Origin: DATBSK01 sp040902705
GTDB lineage: Bacteria; Actinomycetota; Acidimicrobiia; IMCC26256; PALSA-555
DNA length: 64,000 bases
NCBI GenBank assembly: GCA_040902705.1
Contig: JBBDWT010000204.1
Location: 6,207 to 70,206, forward strand
Direction of reading: 5' to 3'
Positions 26,221 through 34,756 of the stretch are shown in pieces. Below the pieces are notes generated by a model. That model did no database searches and had not been told where the DNA came from. It saw nothing but the letters and a program-made list of their open reading frames with translations. Every line of letters begins with the position of its first letter. Within the stretch, counting starts at the first letter, position 1. A program made the translations under genes and the position numbers.

Positions 26221-27582
26221 ATGCCGACGACGCGACTGGTGATCCTGGGGGCCGGTCCTGCCGGGAACACGTGCGCGACGGTCGCGGCCCAGCTGGGCGC
26301 GGAGGTCACCCTCGTCGAGCGCGAGGTCGTCGGTGGCGCGGCGCACCTGTGGGACTGCATCCCGTCGAAGGCCCTGATCGCGACCGGCGGCGAGCTGGCG
26401 GAGCTCGGCCGTTCTGCAGCGATGGGCATCAAGGCAGCCGGCCAGCTCGACGTCGACGCCCTCAGGCAGCGGATCGCCTCGATCGAGGGGCACCTGCGCA
26501 CCTCGACGGAGCAGCTGCTCGTGTCCCAGGGCGTGTCCGTGGTGATGGGTACCGGCCGACTCGTCGACCCGCACACGGTGCTCGTCGAGGGGTCGCACGG
26601 GGAGGAGCGCCTCTCCGCCGACTACATCGTGGTCGCGACGGGCTCGCGACCCCGCGTGCCCGACTTCGCGCCGGTCGACGGTGAGCGAGTCCTGACGACC
26701 CGCGACTGCTATCCGCCGTCGGAGGTCCCCGAGCACGTGATCGTGATCGGGTCGGGCGTCACCGGCGTCGAGTTCACCCACCTGTTCGACTCGCTCGGGT
26801 CGAAGGTCTCGCTGCTCGTCTCGCGCCAGCAGGTGCTGCCGATCAAGGACGCCGAGGTCGCGGCGGCGCTGGAGGAGGCGTTCCTCGAGCGCGGCGTCAC
26901 CCTGCTGAAGGGCGCGCGTGCCGACGCCATCCGGCGCGACGGCGACCGGGTGTTCGTGCACTGCGAGGACGGCCGCGAGCTCGAGGGGAGCCACGCCGTG
27001 CTCGCGGTGGGATCGGTGCCGAACACCGACGGGCTCGGTCTCGAGGAGATCGGCGTCGACGTCGACGAGCACGGGTATGTGGGCGTGAACCACAACTGCC
27101 TGTCGAACCTCACGCACATCTATGCGATCGGCGACATCTCGGGAAACCTGCCGCTGTCGTCGGTCGCGGCGATGCAGGGTCGCAAGATCGCCGAGCACCT
27201 CATGGGCATGCACAACCGCCCGCATCGCAACCTCGACTACGGCAAGGCTGCGTCCGCGGTGTTCACCGAGCCCGAGATCGCCGACGTCGGGCTCGCCGAG
27301 GCCGAGGCGTTCTCGTCGGGCCGCAAGATCCGCGTCACCAAGGTGCCGTTCAGCGCGAACGCGAAGGCACTCATCAAGGGCGACCCGCGGGGGTTCGTCA
27401 AGATCGTGTCGGATCCCGCGACCGGCGTCGTGCTCGGGGGCTCCATCGTCGGTGGCAACGCCGCGGAGCTCATCGGCATCCTCGCGGTGGCGGTCACGAA
27501 CGGCCTGAAGGTCGTCGACATCGTCGACTCGCTGCTCGTGCACCCCACGCTCAGCGAGTCGCTTGCCGACGCCGCCTCTTGA
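26221..27582 (+). CDS. LpdA-like NAD(P)H quinone reductase (disulfide-reductase fold)
   Basis: A 453-residue flavoprotein. The FAD motif is ILGAGPAGNTCAT (about 8-20), the NAD(P) motif is VIGSGVTGVEFTHLF, and the second FAD motif is IYAIGDISG. The redox loop reads GGAAHLWDCIPSK: Ala41 replaces the first Cys of the CxxxxC pair and only Cys46 remains. The C-terminal His-Glu pair is also altered (VHPTLSE). The same pattern occurs in mycobacterial LpdA (Rv3303c), which reduces quinones and not lipoamide, so a quinone reductase is more likely than a dihydrolipoamide dehydrogenase. Confidence 0.83.
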   Translation: MPTTRLVILGAGPAGNTCATVAAQLGAEVTLVEREVVGGAAHLWDCIPSKALIATGGELAELGRSAAMGIKAAGQLDVDALRQRIASIEGHLRTSTEQLLVSQGVSVVMGTGRLVDPHTVLVEGSHGEERLSADYIVVATGSRPRVPDFAPVDGERVLTTRDCYPPSEVPEHVIVIGSGVTGVEFTHLFDSLGSKVSLLVSRQQVLPIKDAEVAAALEEAFLERGVTLLKGARADAIRRDGDRVFVHCEDGRELEGSHAVLAVGSVPNTDGLGLEEIGVDVDEHGYVGVNHNCLSNLTHIYAIGDISGNLPLSSVAAMQGRKIAEHLMGMHNRPHRNLDYGKAASAVFTEPEIADVGLAEAEAFSSGRKIRVTKVPFSANAKALIKGDPRGFVKIVSDPATGVVLGGSIVGGNAAELIGILAVAVTNGLKVVDIVDSLLVHPTLSESLADAAS

Positions 27583-27616
27583 CGCCACGCGTGATGCGAT
27601 GGGGCGCTACTGGTGG

Positions 27617-28447
27617 CTACAGGGTGAGGTCGCCGCGCCACACGGTCACCGCGCTTCCGGTGAGGGTGACGCGACCGGGCGCGGGTGCGTCCACCGTCAC
27701 GCGGACCGTCCCCGAGCGCGCGCTGACCTGCCGACCGACGAGCTCGGTGCGGCCGAGCCGCTCCGACCACCACGGTCCGAGGCTCGTGTGCGCGCTGCCG
27801 GTGACGGGGTCCTCGTCGATGCCGTGGCGCGGCGCGAAGTAGCGGGAGACGAAGTCGACGCCCGGCTCGTCACCGGGCGCCGTCACGGCGACGGCCGAGA
27901 CCCCGTCGACGGCGGCGACCGCCGCGATGTCGGGGGCGAGCGCGCGCACGATCGCGGCGTCGGCCACCTCGATCACGTGGTGCAGGTCGTTCACGCCGAC
28001 GGCGATCGGCTCCGCGCCGAGCGCGGTCGCGAGGCCGGACGGTGTGTCGACCGGCGTGGACGGCGCGGCGGGGAAGTCGAGCGCGACGCGTCCGCCGACC
28101 GCGGTGCCGACGAGCTCACCCTTCCACCGGGTGTGGAACCGCGTCGGCTCCGACGGCGCCACGCGCCCGGTCTCGAACAGCACGTGTGCGCTCGCCAGCG
28201 TCGCGTGCCCGCACAGCTCGACCTCGACGGTCGGTGTGAACCAGCGCAACCCGAACCCGTCGCGCTGCGGGACCACGAACGCGGTCTCGGAGAGGTTCAG
28301 CTCCGCGGCGATGGCGAGCATCCGCTGCTCGTCGAACGCCTCGTCGAGCAGGCAGACCGCCGCCGGGTTCCCGTGGAACGGCTGGTCCGTGAACGCGTCG
28401 ACGCAGAAGATGGGGCAGCTCGGGAAGGCGGGGGAGGCGCCGCTCAC
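27617..28447 (-). CDS. PhzF family isomerase/epimerase-like protein
   Basis: A 276-residue protein of the PhzF/diaminopimelate-epimerase fold. Motifs are VDAFTDQPFHGNPAAVC at the N-terminus, LNLSETAFV with the catalytic Glu (about residue 54), CGHATLASAHVLF and DEDPVTGSAHTSLG. Family members are widespread outside phenazine pathways and mostly of unknown substrate; no phenazine genes are present. The GTG overlaps the carboxylase stop by GTGA, so it is coupled to the carboxylase gene. Confidence 0.85.
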   Translation of the reverse strand: MSGASPAFPSCPIFCVDAFTDQPFHGNPAAVCLLDEAFDEQRMLAIAAELNLSETAFVVPQRDGFGLRWFTPTVEVELCGHATLASAHVLFETGRVAPSEPTRFHTRWKGELVGTAVGGRVALDFPAAPSTPVDTPSGLATALGAEPIAVGVNDLHHVIEVADAAIVRALAPDIAAVAAVDGVSAVAVTAPGDEPGVDFVSRYFAPRHGIDEDPVTGSAHTSLGPWWSERLGRTELVGRQVSARSGTVRVTVDAPAPGRVTLTGSAVTVWRGDLTL

Positions 28448-30222
28448 TCGATGACGACGAGGACGTCACCGGTGCCGACCGTGTCCCCCGCGGCCACCCG
28501 GATCTCGCGCACGGTGCCGGCCCGGTCGGCGTTGATGTGGTTCTCCATCTTCATCGCCTCGAGCACGAGGACTCCCTGGCCGACCTCGACCTCGTCGCCC
28601 TCGGCCACCAGGATCTTCACGATCGTGCCCTGCATCGGCGCCGCGATCGTGCCGTTGCTCGCGCCGCCGCCGCTGCTCGAGGCCGGGGTCGGACGCCGGC
28701 GGCGTGTCGCCGCCTCGGCCGTGACCGCGCCGGCGGGGGCGTCGGGCATCCAGAGCTTCACCCGGAAGCGCTTGCCGTCGACCTCGACGGGCACGACCCG
28801 CTCGACGAGGGCGGGCCCGGCATCGGCCGGGCTCGCCTCGGGGACGCTTGGCGGCGCGGCGGCCGTCGCGGTCGCGAACGCCGCCTGATCGAAGTCGTTC
28901 TCGACCCACTTCGTGGAGTGCTCCGCGGCGGCGAAGTCGGGATGGGCCACCAGCGCCTCGTGGGCCGGGATCGTCGTGCGGATGCCGCCGACATCGAGCT
29001 CGCGCAGCGCGCGGAGCATGCGCGCGATCGCTGCCGTCCGGTCGGGGGCCCAGACGACGAGCTTGCCCACGAGGTTGTCGTAGTACTGCGAGATCGTGTC
29101 GCCCTCGTCGTAGCCGCCGTCCCAGCGCACGCCCGGACCTGACGGGAGCCGGAGTCGAGTGATCGTGCCGGGCGACGGCAGGAAGCCCTTGGCCGGGTCC
29201 TCGGCGTTGATGCGGCACTCGATCGCGTGCCCGTGCCGCTCGATGTCGTCCTGCCCGAACGAGAGCGGTTCGCCGGCGGCGACGCGCAGCTGCTCGGCGA
29301 CGAGGTCGAGGCCCGTGACCGCTTCCGTGACGCAGTGCTCGACCTGGAGGCGCGTGTTCATCTCGAGGAACCAGAACTCACCGTCCTGGAAGAGCATCTC
29401 GACCGTGCCGGCGTTGACGTAGCCGCACCCGATCGCGACCTTCACCGCCGCCTCGCCCATCGCCTGGCGCACGGTGTCGTCGAGGCCGGCGGCGGGCGTC
29501 TCCTCGATGAGCTTCTGGTGCCGGCGCTGCGTCGAGCAGTCGCGCTCGCCGAGCCACACCGCGTTCCCGTGGGTGTCGCAGAAGACCTGGATCTCGATGT
29601 GCCGCGGGTTCGAGAGGTACCGCTCGAGGTACGCCTCGGAGCGCCCGAAGTAGGCCTGCGCCTCGCGGGCCGCGGACTCGAACGCGGCTGCCGCGCCGTC
29701 GGCGTCGTCGCAGACCTTCATCCCCTTGCCGCCACCGCCGTATGCCGCCTTGATCGCGACCGGCCAGCCGAACTCCTCGCCGAAGGCCACGATCCCGGCG
29801 ACATCGCCGATCGGCTCCAGCGTGCCCGGAACCGACGCGACGTCACTCGCTGCGGCGGCTTTCCGGGAGGAGATCTTGTCGCCCATGATCTCGATCGCCT
29901 CGGGCGGCGGGCCGATCCACGCCACCCCGAGGTCGGCGACGGCGCGGGCGAAGTCGGCGTTCTCGGCGAAGAACCCGTATCCCGGGTGCAGCCCGTCGGC
30001 CCCGGACGTCGAGACGATCTCGAGGATCCGGTCGGTGTTGAGGTAGCTCTCGGCCGCGGTCTGTCCGCCCAGTGCATACGCCTCGTCGGCGTAGCGCACG
30101 TGCAGCGCGTCGCGGTCGAGGTCGGAGTAGACGGCGACCGTCGGGATGCCGAGCTCGCGGCAGGTCCGCATGACGCGCACAGCGATCTCGCCGCGATTCG
30201 CGATGAGCACCTTCGACAGCAA
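28444..30222 (-). CDS. Acyl-CoA carboxylase alpha chain (biotin carboxylase + biotin carrier)
   Basis: A 592-residue protein. The biotin carboxylase part (about 1-450) has NRGEIAVRV, the ATP-grasp loop YGGGGKGMK (about 161-169), and EMNTRLQVEHCVTE. An Ala/Pro-rich linker leads to the biotinyl domain, with the target Lys in LEAMKMENH (about residues 553-561). It supplies carboxybiotin to acetyl- or propionyl-CoA carboxylase beta chains, none of which are in the window. The TTG at 30222 (LLSKVLIANRG) gives the usual N-terminus. The biotin ligase gene is divergent, a fitting partner. Confidence 0.92.
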   Translation of the reverse strand: MLSKVLIANRGEIAVRVMRTCRELGIPTVAVYSDLDRDALHVRYADEAYALGGQTAAESYLNTDRILEIVSTSGADGLHPGYGFFAENADFARAVADLGVAWIGPPPEAIEIMGDKISSRKAAAASDVASVPGTLEPIGDVAGIVAFGEEFGWPVAIKAAYGGGGKGMKVCDDADGAAAAFESAAREAQAYFGRSEAYLERYLSNPRHIEIQVFCDTHGNAVWLGERDCSTQRRHQKLIEETPAAGLDDTVRQAMGEAAVKVAIGCGYVNAGTVEMLFQDGEFWFLEMNTRLQVEHCVTEAVTGLDLVAEQLRVAAGEPLSFGQDDIERHGHAIECRINAEDPAKGFLPSPGTITRLRLPSGPGVRWDGGYDEGDTISQYYDNLVGKLVVWAPDRTAAIARMLRALRELDVGGIRTTIPAHEALVAHPDFAAAEHSTKWVENDFDQAAFATATAAAPPSVPEASPADAGPALVERVVPVEVDGKRFRVKLWMPDAPAGAVTAEAATRRRRPTPASSSGGGASNGTIAAPMQGTIVKILVAEGDEVEVGQGVLVLEAMKMENHINADRAGTVREIRVAAGDTVGTGDVLVVIE

Positions 30223-30253
30223 CGGGACCCCCGGACGGCCTGATGGAACGCCG

Positions 30254-30259
30254 TATCCT
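30254..30259 (+). promoter_or_regulatory. -10 box TATCCT, leaderless type
   Basis: TATCCT ends 7 bases before ATG 30267 and lies after ATG 30243, which argues that the later ATG is the birA start. Confidence 0.55.
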
Positions 30260-30266
30260 ACGGGCG

Positions 30267-31076
30267 ATGGGTGATGGCCCGGCCACCCGGGGCACGCCGG
30301 CCGACGGGCCCGGGCCCCCGACGCAGCGGCCCGAGCGCTGGTCGGTGCAGTGGTTCTCGACCCTCGACTCCACGAACCGCTGGCTGCTCGACCAGGCCCG
30401 GCAGGGCGCGCCGGCGGGCCTCGTTGCCGTGGCCGACCACCAGGACGCGGGAAGGGGGCGGCGGGGTCGCACGTGGGACGCGCCGCCCGGCACGTCGCTG
30501 CTCGTGTCGGTGCTGCTCCGGCCGCGGCTCGCTCCGGAGCAGCTGCACGTCGTGACCATGACCACGGCGCTCGCGCTTGCGGACGCCGTGATGCAGGTGA
30601 GCGGCGTCGCGCCGGGCCTGAAGTGGCCGAACGACCTCGTCGTCCGCGACCGCAAGCTCGCCGGGCTCCTCGCCGAGGCCGACATCGCCGGAGACGGCGT
30701 GCGGGCCGTCGTCATCGGTGCCGGCTGCAACCTCGGTCAGACGTCGTTCCCGGACGAGCTCGCGCCGATCGCGACGTCGTGCTTCCTCGAGTCCGGACGC
30801 GCGCCCGACCGCGACGCCGTCCTCGATGCACTCCTCGCCCGACTCGACGAGCTGCTCGACGCACCTCGTGGCGCGGTGCTCGACGCCTATCGCGCGCGGC
30901 TCACGACGATCGGGCGTGACGTGCGCGTGGATCTCGGCGGCCGGGTCGTCACGGGACGGGTGCGCGACGTCGACGAGCAGGGCCGCTTGATCATCGACCC
31001 GGCGCCGGGCGGGCCGGCGACCGGCGATCCGGTGGTCGTCGCGGTGGGCGATGTCGTCCACGTGCGCCCGTCCTGA
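30267..31076 (+). CDS. birA: Biotin-[acetyl-CoA-carboxylase] ligase
   Basis: A 269-residue ligase that adenylates biotin and attaches it to the carrier Lys. Motifs are STLDSTNRWLLD (about 30-41), the ATP/biotin loop DAGRGRRGRTWDAP (about 60-73), LKWPNDLVVRDRKLAGLLAE (about 116-135) and GAGCNLG. There is no N-terminal winged helix, so it is a ligase only and not a repressor. A C-terminal SH3-like domain is present. It is divergent from the carboxylase it would modify. Confidence 0.92.
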   Translation: MGDGPATRGTPADGPGPPTQRPERWSVQWFSTLDSTNRWLLDQARQGAPAGLVAVADHQDAGRGRRGRTWDAPPGTSLLVSVLLRPRLAPEQLHVVTMTTALALADAVMQVSGVAPGLKWPNDLVVRDRKLAGLLAEADIAGDGVRAVVIGAGCNLGQTSFPDELAPIATSCFLESGRAPDRDAVLDALLARLDELLDAPRGAVLDAYRARLTTIGRDVRVDLGGRVVTGRVRDVDEQGRLIIDPAPGGPATGDPVVVAVGDVVHVRPS

Positions 31077-31095
31077 CGGCCCCACCCCCGTCACC

Positions 31096-31941
31096 TCAGG
31101 GGTCTGGGTCGCGGGCGATGAGTGCGCCGAAGGCATCCGCGAACCGCCGGGTCACGGGCCCCGGGGCGGCGGGGAGCGCGGTGCCGTCGATGTGGGAGAG
31201 CGCCTGGACCTCGCGTGTGCTGGACGTGAGGAACGCCTCGTCCGCGTCGCCGAGCTCGTTCGGAGCCAGCGCGCGCTCGATCGCCTCGACGCCGAGTGTC
31301 GGGGCCAGCTCGAGCACGAGAGCACGCGTCACGCCGAGGAGACAGCCCGCATCGCCCGGTGGCGTGAGGACCGCGCCGCCGGCGACGACGAACACGTTCG
31401 ACCCTGTCGCCTCGCACACGTCGCCGACGGTGTTCAGGAACAGCGCCTCGGTGGCGTCGTGCTCGTGCGCGTACGCGAGTGCGCGCACGTTCTCCGCGTA
31501 CGAGATCGTCTTCAGCCCGGCGGTCGCGCCGCGCTCGTTCCGTGGCCACGGCACCGTCACGATCCGCTCGGTCAGGGGCCACGCGCGCGCGTCGCTCGCG
31601 GCCACGATCACGGTCGGCCCGGCGTCGCCGCGCTCCGATCCCAGTGGCGACGGCCCACCCGTCACCGTGATCCGCAGGCGGGCCTCGGCGAGCGCGTTCG
31701 CGGCGAGGACCTGCTCGGCCGCGTCGCGAAGGAGCGTGTCGGGTGGGACGTCCAGGCCCAGGCCCGCCGCCGAGTGCCGAAGCCGTTCGGCGTGGGGGGG
31801 GCACGCGAACGGGACGCCGCCGTAGACGCGGAGCGTCTCGAACACCCCGTCGCCCACCAGGAGACCGTGGTCGAACGGCGAGACGCGAGCCTCGTCCGCG
31901 GCGACGAGCCTGCCGTCGAGCCAGACCATCCGCCTGCTCAT
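31096..31941 (-). CDS. pabC: Aminodeoxychorismate lyase / class IV aminotransferase
   Basis: A 281-residue PLP enzyme of fold IV. It has VSPFDHGLLVGDGVFETLRVY (about 20-40), the PLP Lys in GLKTISYAENV, and EALFLNTVGDVCEATGSNVFVV (about 163-184). A general branched-chain aminotransferase would look similar. The ATGA overlap with pabB directly upstream makes the lyase step of p-aminobenzoate (folate) synthesis the best call. Confidence 0.82.
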   Translation of the reverse strand: MSRRMVWLDGRLVAADEARVSPFDHGLLVGDGVFETLRVYGGVPFACPPHAERLRHSAAGLGLDVPPDTLLRDAAEQVLAANALAEARLRITVTGGPSPLGSERGDAGPTVIVAASDARAWPLTERIVTVPWPRNERGATAGLKTISYAENVRALAYAHEHDATEALFLNTVGDVCEATGSNVFVVAGGAVLTPPGDAGCLLGVTRALVLELAPTLGVEAIERALAPNELGDADEAFLTSSTREVQALSHIDGTALPAAPGPVTRRFADAFGALIARDPDP

Positions 31942-33179
31942 GCGGCGCGCCCTGCGGTCGGCGGCGCGCCGAGCGCGTCGAGCAGGCGCGCGGCCTTGAG
32001 CTCGGTCTCCGCCCACTCCGCGGCCGGATCGGAGTCGGCGACGATCCCGCCTCCGACCCCCAGCATCGTCCGACCGCCGGAGATGGTGAACGTCCGGATC
32101 GCGACCGCGAGATCGGCCTCGTCGCGCTCGGTGTCGATCCAGCCGATCGCGCCGCAGTAGATGCCGCGGCGGACGGGCTCCAGATCTTCGATCGCCTGGA
32201 GCACGCGGGGCTTGGGCGCGCCCGTCACCGACGCCGGAGGGAACGTGGCGCGCACCAGCGCGCCGGGCCCGACTCCCGCGCGCCGCCGACCGCGCACGGT
32301 GCTGACGAGGTGCACCAGCCCGGGGTGCTCCTCGATGCCGAGGAGCTCTGGGACCTGTACCGACCCGTAGTCGCAGACCCGGCCGAGGTCGTTGCGCGCG
32401 AGATCGACGATCATCACGTTCTCGGCGCGGTCCTTCGGGCTCGCCCGAAGCCACTCGTCGTCGATCGCGGTGCCCTTGATCGGGCGGGTCTCGCAGTCGG
32501 GGCCGCGCCACGCGAGGAAGCGCTCGGGCGACGCGCTCACGACCGCGATCGGCCCGGACGGCCCGGGCAGCACGAACAGCCCTTCGTGCGGTGCAGGGTT
32601 CAGGCAACCCAGCGCGTGGTGGAGCGCCACCGGGTCGACGGCGGTGTCCCACGTCAGCCGCCGGGTCAGGTTCACCTGGTAGCAGTCGCCCGCCTCGATC
32701 AGGGCGATCACCGACCGGACGCCGGCCTCGAACGCGTCGCGATCGAGGCTCGTGCTCGGGGCGCCGACCGGCGCGAGCGCGCGGGGTGCCGGCGCTCCCT
32801 CGAGCAGCCGATCGAGGTGGCCACGCGCCCGGGCGTCACCCTCGAGGTGAGCTCCGGCGTCGTCGATCACGAGCCGGGCGTCGTAGCGCGCCAGGACGAG
32901 GTCGGGGAGCGTGGCGTCACGCTCGAGCCGGGGCCGGACGTGCTCGACGGCGCGGCCGAGGTCGTAGGTGAGGAACCCGGCCCACCACCCCGGAGTCAGC
33001 CGGTCCAGGCACCCGAGCGCATCGACGCCGTCGGCGACCACGACCTCAATCGGCGCGGCCGAGATGATCGTCGCGCGGCCGCGCCGGACCACCACCGGGA
33101 AGGCGGACGCCTCCGGCACGGGCAGCACGGTGGCGGCGCCGGCGGGAGCTCCGGCGGGAACTGGAGGGGTCGGGACCAC
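31938..33179 (-). CDS. pabB: Aminodeoxychorismate synthase component I
   Basis: A 413-residue chorismate-utilising enzyme. The C-terminal domain shows GDCYQVNLTRR, ASPERFLAW, RPIKGTAIDD (Lys typical of PabB, where anthranilate synthase has Ala), ENVMIVDLARNDLGRV, FPPASVTGAPK and the final GVGGGIVADSDP. It converts chorismate to aminodeoxychorismate using ammonia from a glutaminase not seen here. GTG 33179 follows a TACCCT box by 8 bases. pabC follows with a four-base overlap. Confidence 0.93.
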   Translation of the reverse strand: MVPTPPVPAGAPAGAATVLPVPEASAFPVVVRRGRATIISAAPIEVVVADGVDALGCLDRLTPGWWAGFLTYDLGRAVEHVRPRLERDATLPDLVLARYDARLVIDDAGAHLEGDARARGHLDRLLEGAPAPRALAPVGAPSTSLDRDAFEAGVRSVIALIEAGDCYQVNLTRRLTWDTAVDPVALHHALGCLNPAPHEGLFVLPGPSGPIAVVSASPERFLAWRGPDCETRPIKGTAIDDEWLRASPKDRAENVMIVDLARNDLGRVCDYGSVQVPELLGIEEHPGLVHLVSTVRGRRRAGVGPGALVRATFPPASVTGAPKPRVLQAIEDLEPVRRGIYCGAIGWIDTERDEADLAVAIRTFTISGGRTMLGVGGGIVADSDPAAEWAETELKAARLLDALGAPPTAGRAA

Positions 33180-33187
33180 GTTGGACG

Positions 33188-33193
33188 AGGGTA
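33188..33193 (-). promoter_or_regulatory. -10 box TACCCT (minus strand), leaderless type
   Basis: Forward agggta, 8 bases before GTG 33179 of pabB. Confidence 0.55.
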
Positions 33194-33238
33194 CGTCCCC
33201 CGAATCAGTCCCGAGGGTCCGTTCGGAGGACCCCCCGG

Positions 33239-33244
33239 TAACAT
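33239..33244 (+). promoter_or_regulatory. -10 box TAACAT
   Basis: TAACAT ends 9 bases before ATG 33254 of the LCP gene; an in-frame GTG at 33248 would be only 3 bases away, too close for a leaderless start. Confidence 0.5.
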
Positions 33245-33253
33245 GGAGTGCTC

Positions 33254-34723
33254 ATGGGTCCTCGTCGTTCGCCGCTGCGCGCCTTCGCGGGCCGATTCGG
33301 GGTCGCCTTCGGCGCCGCGACCATCTTCATGGGCAGCGCCGTGTTCGCGGTCAACTACGTCATCGACCAGAAGCTCGATTCGGTCGACCGCGTCGACGTC
33401 ACGGTGGCGGACGCGCCGCCCGAGGGCGCCAACTACCTCCTGATCGGGTCCGACACCCGCGCGTTCGTCGAGTCCGACGCCGAGCACGAGGCGTTCGGTG
33501 ACCAGTCCGACGCCGGGGGCCAACGGTCCGACACGATGATGGTGCTCCACGTCGAGCCCAACCGGCAGAAGACGCTCGCGGTCTCGTTCCCGCGTGACCT
33601 CTGGGTCGACATCCCCGGCGTCGGGGGTTCGAAGATCAACTCCGCCTTCAACGAAGGCGGTCCCGACAAGATCGTGGAGACGCTGAAGTCGAACTTCGGC
33701 ATCGACATCAACCACTACCTCGAGGTCGACTTCAAGACGTTCCGGGGCATCGTCAACGCGATCGGGTCGGTGCCCGTCTTCTTCCCGTACGCGGCGCGCG
33801 ACGAGAAGACCGGCCTCTACGTGACTCTGCCCGGGTGCCTCCGGATGGACGGCGCGTCGGCCCTGTCGTACGTCCGGTCACGCGGGCTCGAGTACTACAG
33901 CATCCCGAAGAGCAAGTGGCTCTCGGCCGACGCCGTCCCCGACATCGATCGCATCGCGCGCCAGCAGGACTTCATGCGCAAGCTTGCGGGCCTCGCGGTC
34001 CAGAAGAGCCTCAACGACCCCTTGACGGCGAACGACATCGCCGACGAGGTCCTCCAGAACCTGAAGATCGACGACAACCTCTCGAAGGACGACATCTTCG
34101 CCCTCATCGATGCGTTCCGCACGATCAACCCGAACGATCAGAGCGCGCTCGAGTTCCAGACGCTGCCGTGGAAGAACGGACCGAACCAGAAGGGCCAGTC
34201 CGTGCTGTACCCGGACGAGCCTGCGGCGACCGACATGATCGCCCGGCTCAACGACTTCAGCGGAAGCTCGGGGTCGTCCGGTGCGGCCGTCGCGCCGGCC
34301 GACGTGAAGCTCAAGGTCCTGAACGCCGGTGCGCCGGAGGGCTCCGCATCCGCGGCGCTGACCGCGCTCACCGGCTTCGGGTTCCGCGACGCGGGGACGG
34401 GCAACGACGTCCGCGGCACCGTCGAGCAGACGGAGATCCGCTACCAGCCGGGCAAGATCGACAAGGCCAAGGCCGTGTTCCGATACATCAACCCCGACGC
34501 ACGGTTCGTCGAGGACTCGAAGCTCAAGGGCACCGACGTCGAGGTGGTGCTCGGCACGAACTTCGAAGGGGTCGTCGAGCCGGTCGCCGGGTCCACGACG
34601 TCGAGCTCGCCCGCCAGCTCGACACCGACCGCCGCGCCCACGGGGAGCGAGGCCGGCACGCCGGCCGCGATCTCGAACGAGAACCAGCTCGGTGAGCCCG
34701 CAGTGAAGACCCCTCCGTGCTGA
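33254..34723 (+). CDS. LytR-CpsA-Psr family cell-wall glycopolymer ligase with LytR_C domain
   Basis: A 489-residue membrane-anchored enzyme. One N-terminal transmembrane helix (about 13-35) is followed by the LCP domain: LLIGSDTR (about 63-70), RSDTMMVLHVEP, VSFPRDLWVDIPG (catalytic Arg and Asp) and the KINSAFNEGGP region. A second domain (about 345-430) matches LytR_C. The tail is Ser/Thr/Pro/Ala-rich, probably disordered. LCP enzymes attach lipid-linked polymers to peptidoglycan; it heads the polysaccharide gene block that follows. Confidence 0.9.
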   Translation: MGPRRSPLRAFAGRFGVAFGAATIFMGSAVFAVNYVIDQKLDSVDRVDVTVADAPPEGANYLLIGSDTRAFVESDAEHEAFGDQSDAGGQRSDTMMVLHVEPNRQKTLAVSFPRDLWVDIPGVGGSKINSAFNEGGPDKIVETLKSNFGIDINHYLEVDFKTFRGIVNAIGSVPVFFPYAARDEKTGLYVTLPGCLRMDGASALSYVRSRGLEYYSIPKSKWLSADAVPDIDRIARQQDFMRKLAGLAVQKSLNDPLTANDIADEVLQNLKIDDNLSKDDIFALIDAFRTINPNDQSALEFQTLPWKNGPNQKGQSVLYPDEPAATDMIARLNDFSGSSGSSGAAVAPADVKLKVLNAGAPEGSASAALTALTGFGFRDAGTGNDVRGTVEQTEIRYQPGKIDKAKAVFRYINPDARFVEDSKLKGTDVEVVLGTNFEGVVEPVAGSTTSSSPASSTPTAAPTGSEAGTPAAISNENQLGEPAVKTPPC

Positions 34724-34756
34724 TGGCCGGGCGAGACGCGTGCTGATGGGGGATCG

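Noticed and set aside
27617..28447. Phenazine biosynthesis locus
   Set aside because: Only a PhzF-fold protein is present; no other phenazine gene accompanies it, and the family is widespread without phenazines.
31096..33179. trpE-type anthranilate synthase with branched-chain aminotransferase
   Set aside because: PIKGT rather than PIAGT, and the overlap of the two genes, favour p-aminobenzoate synthesis.
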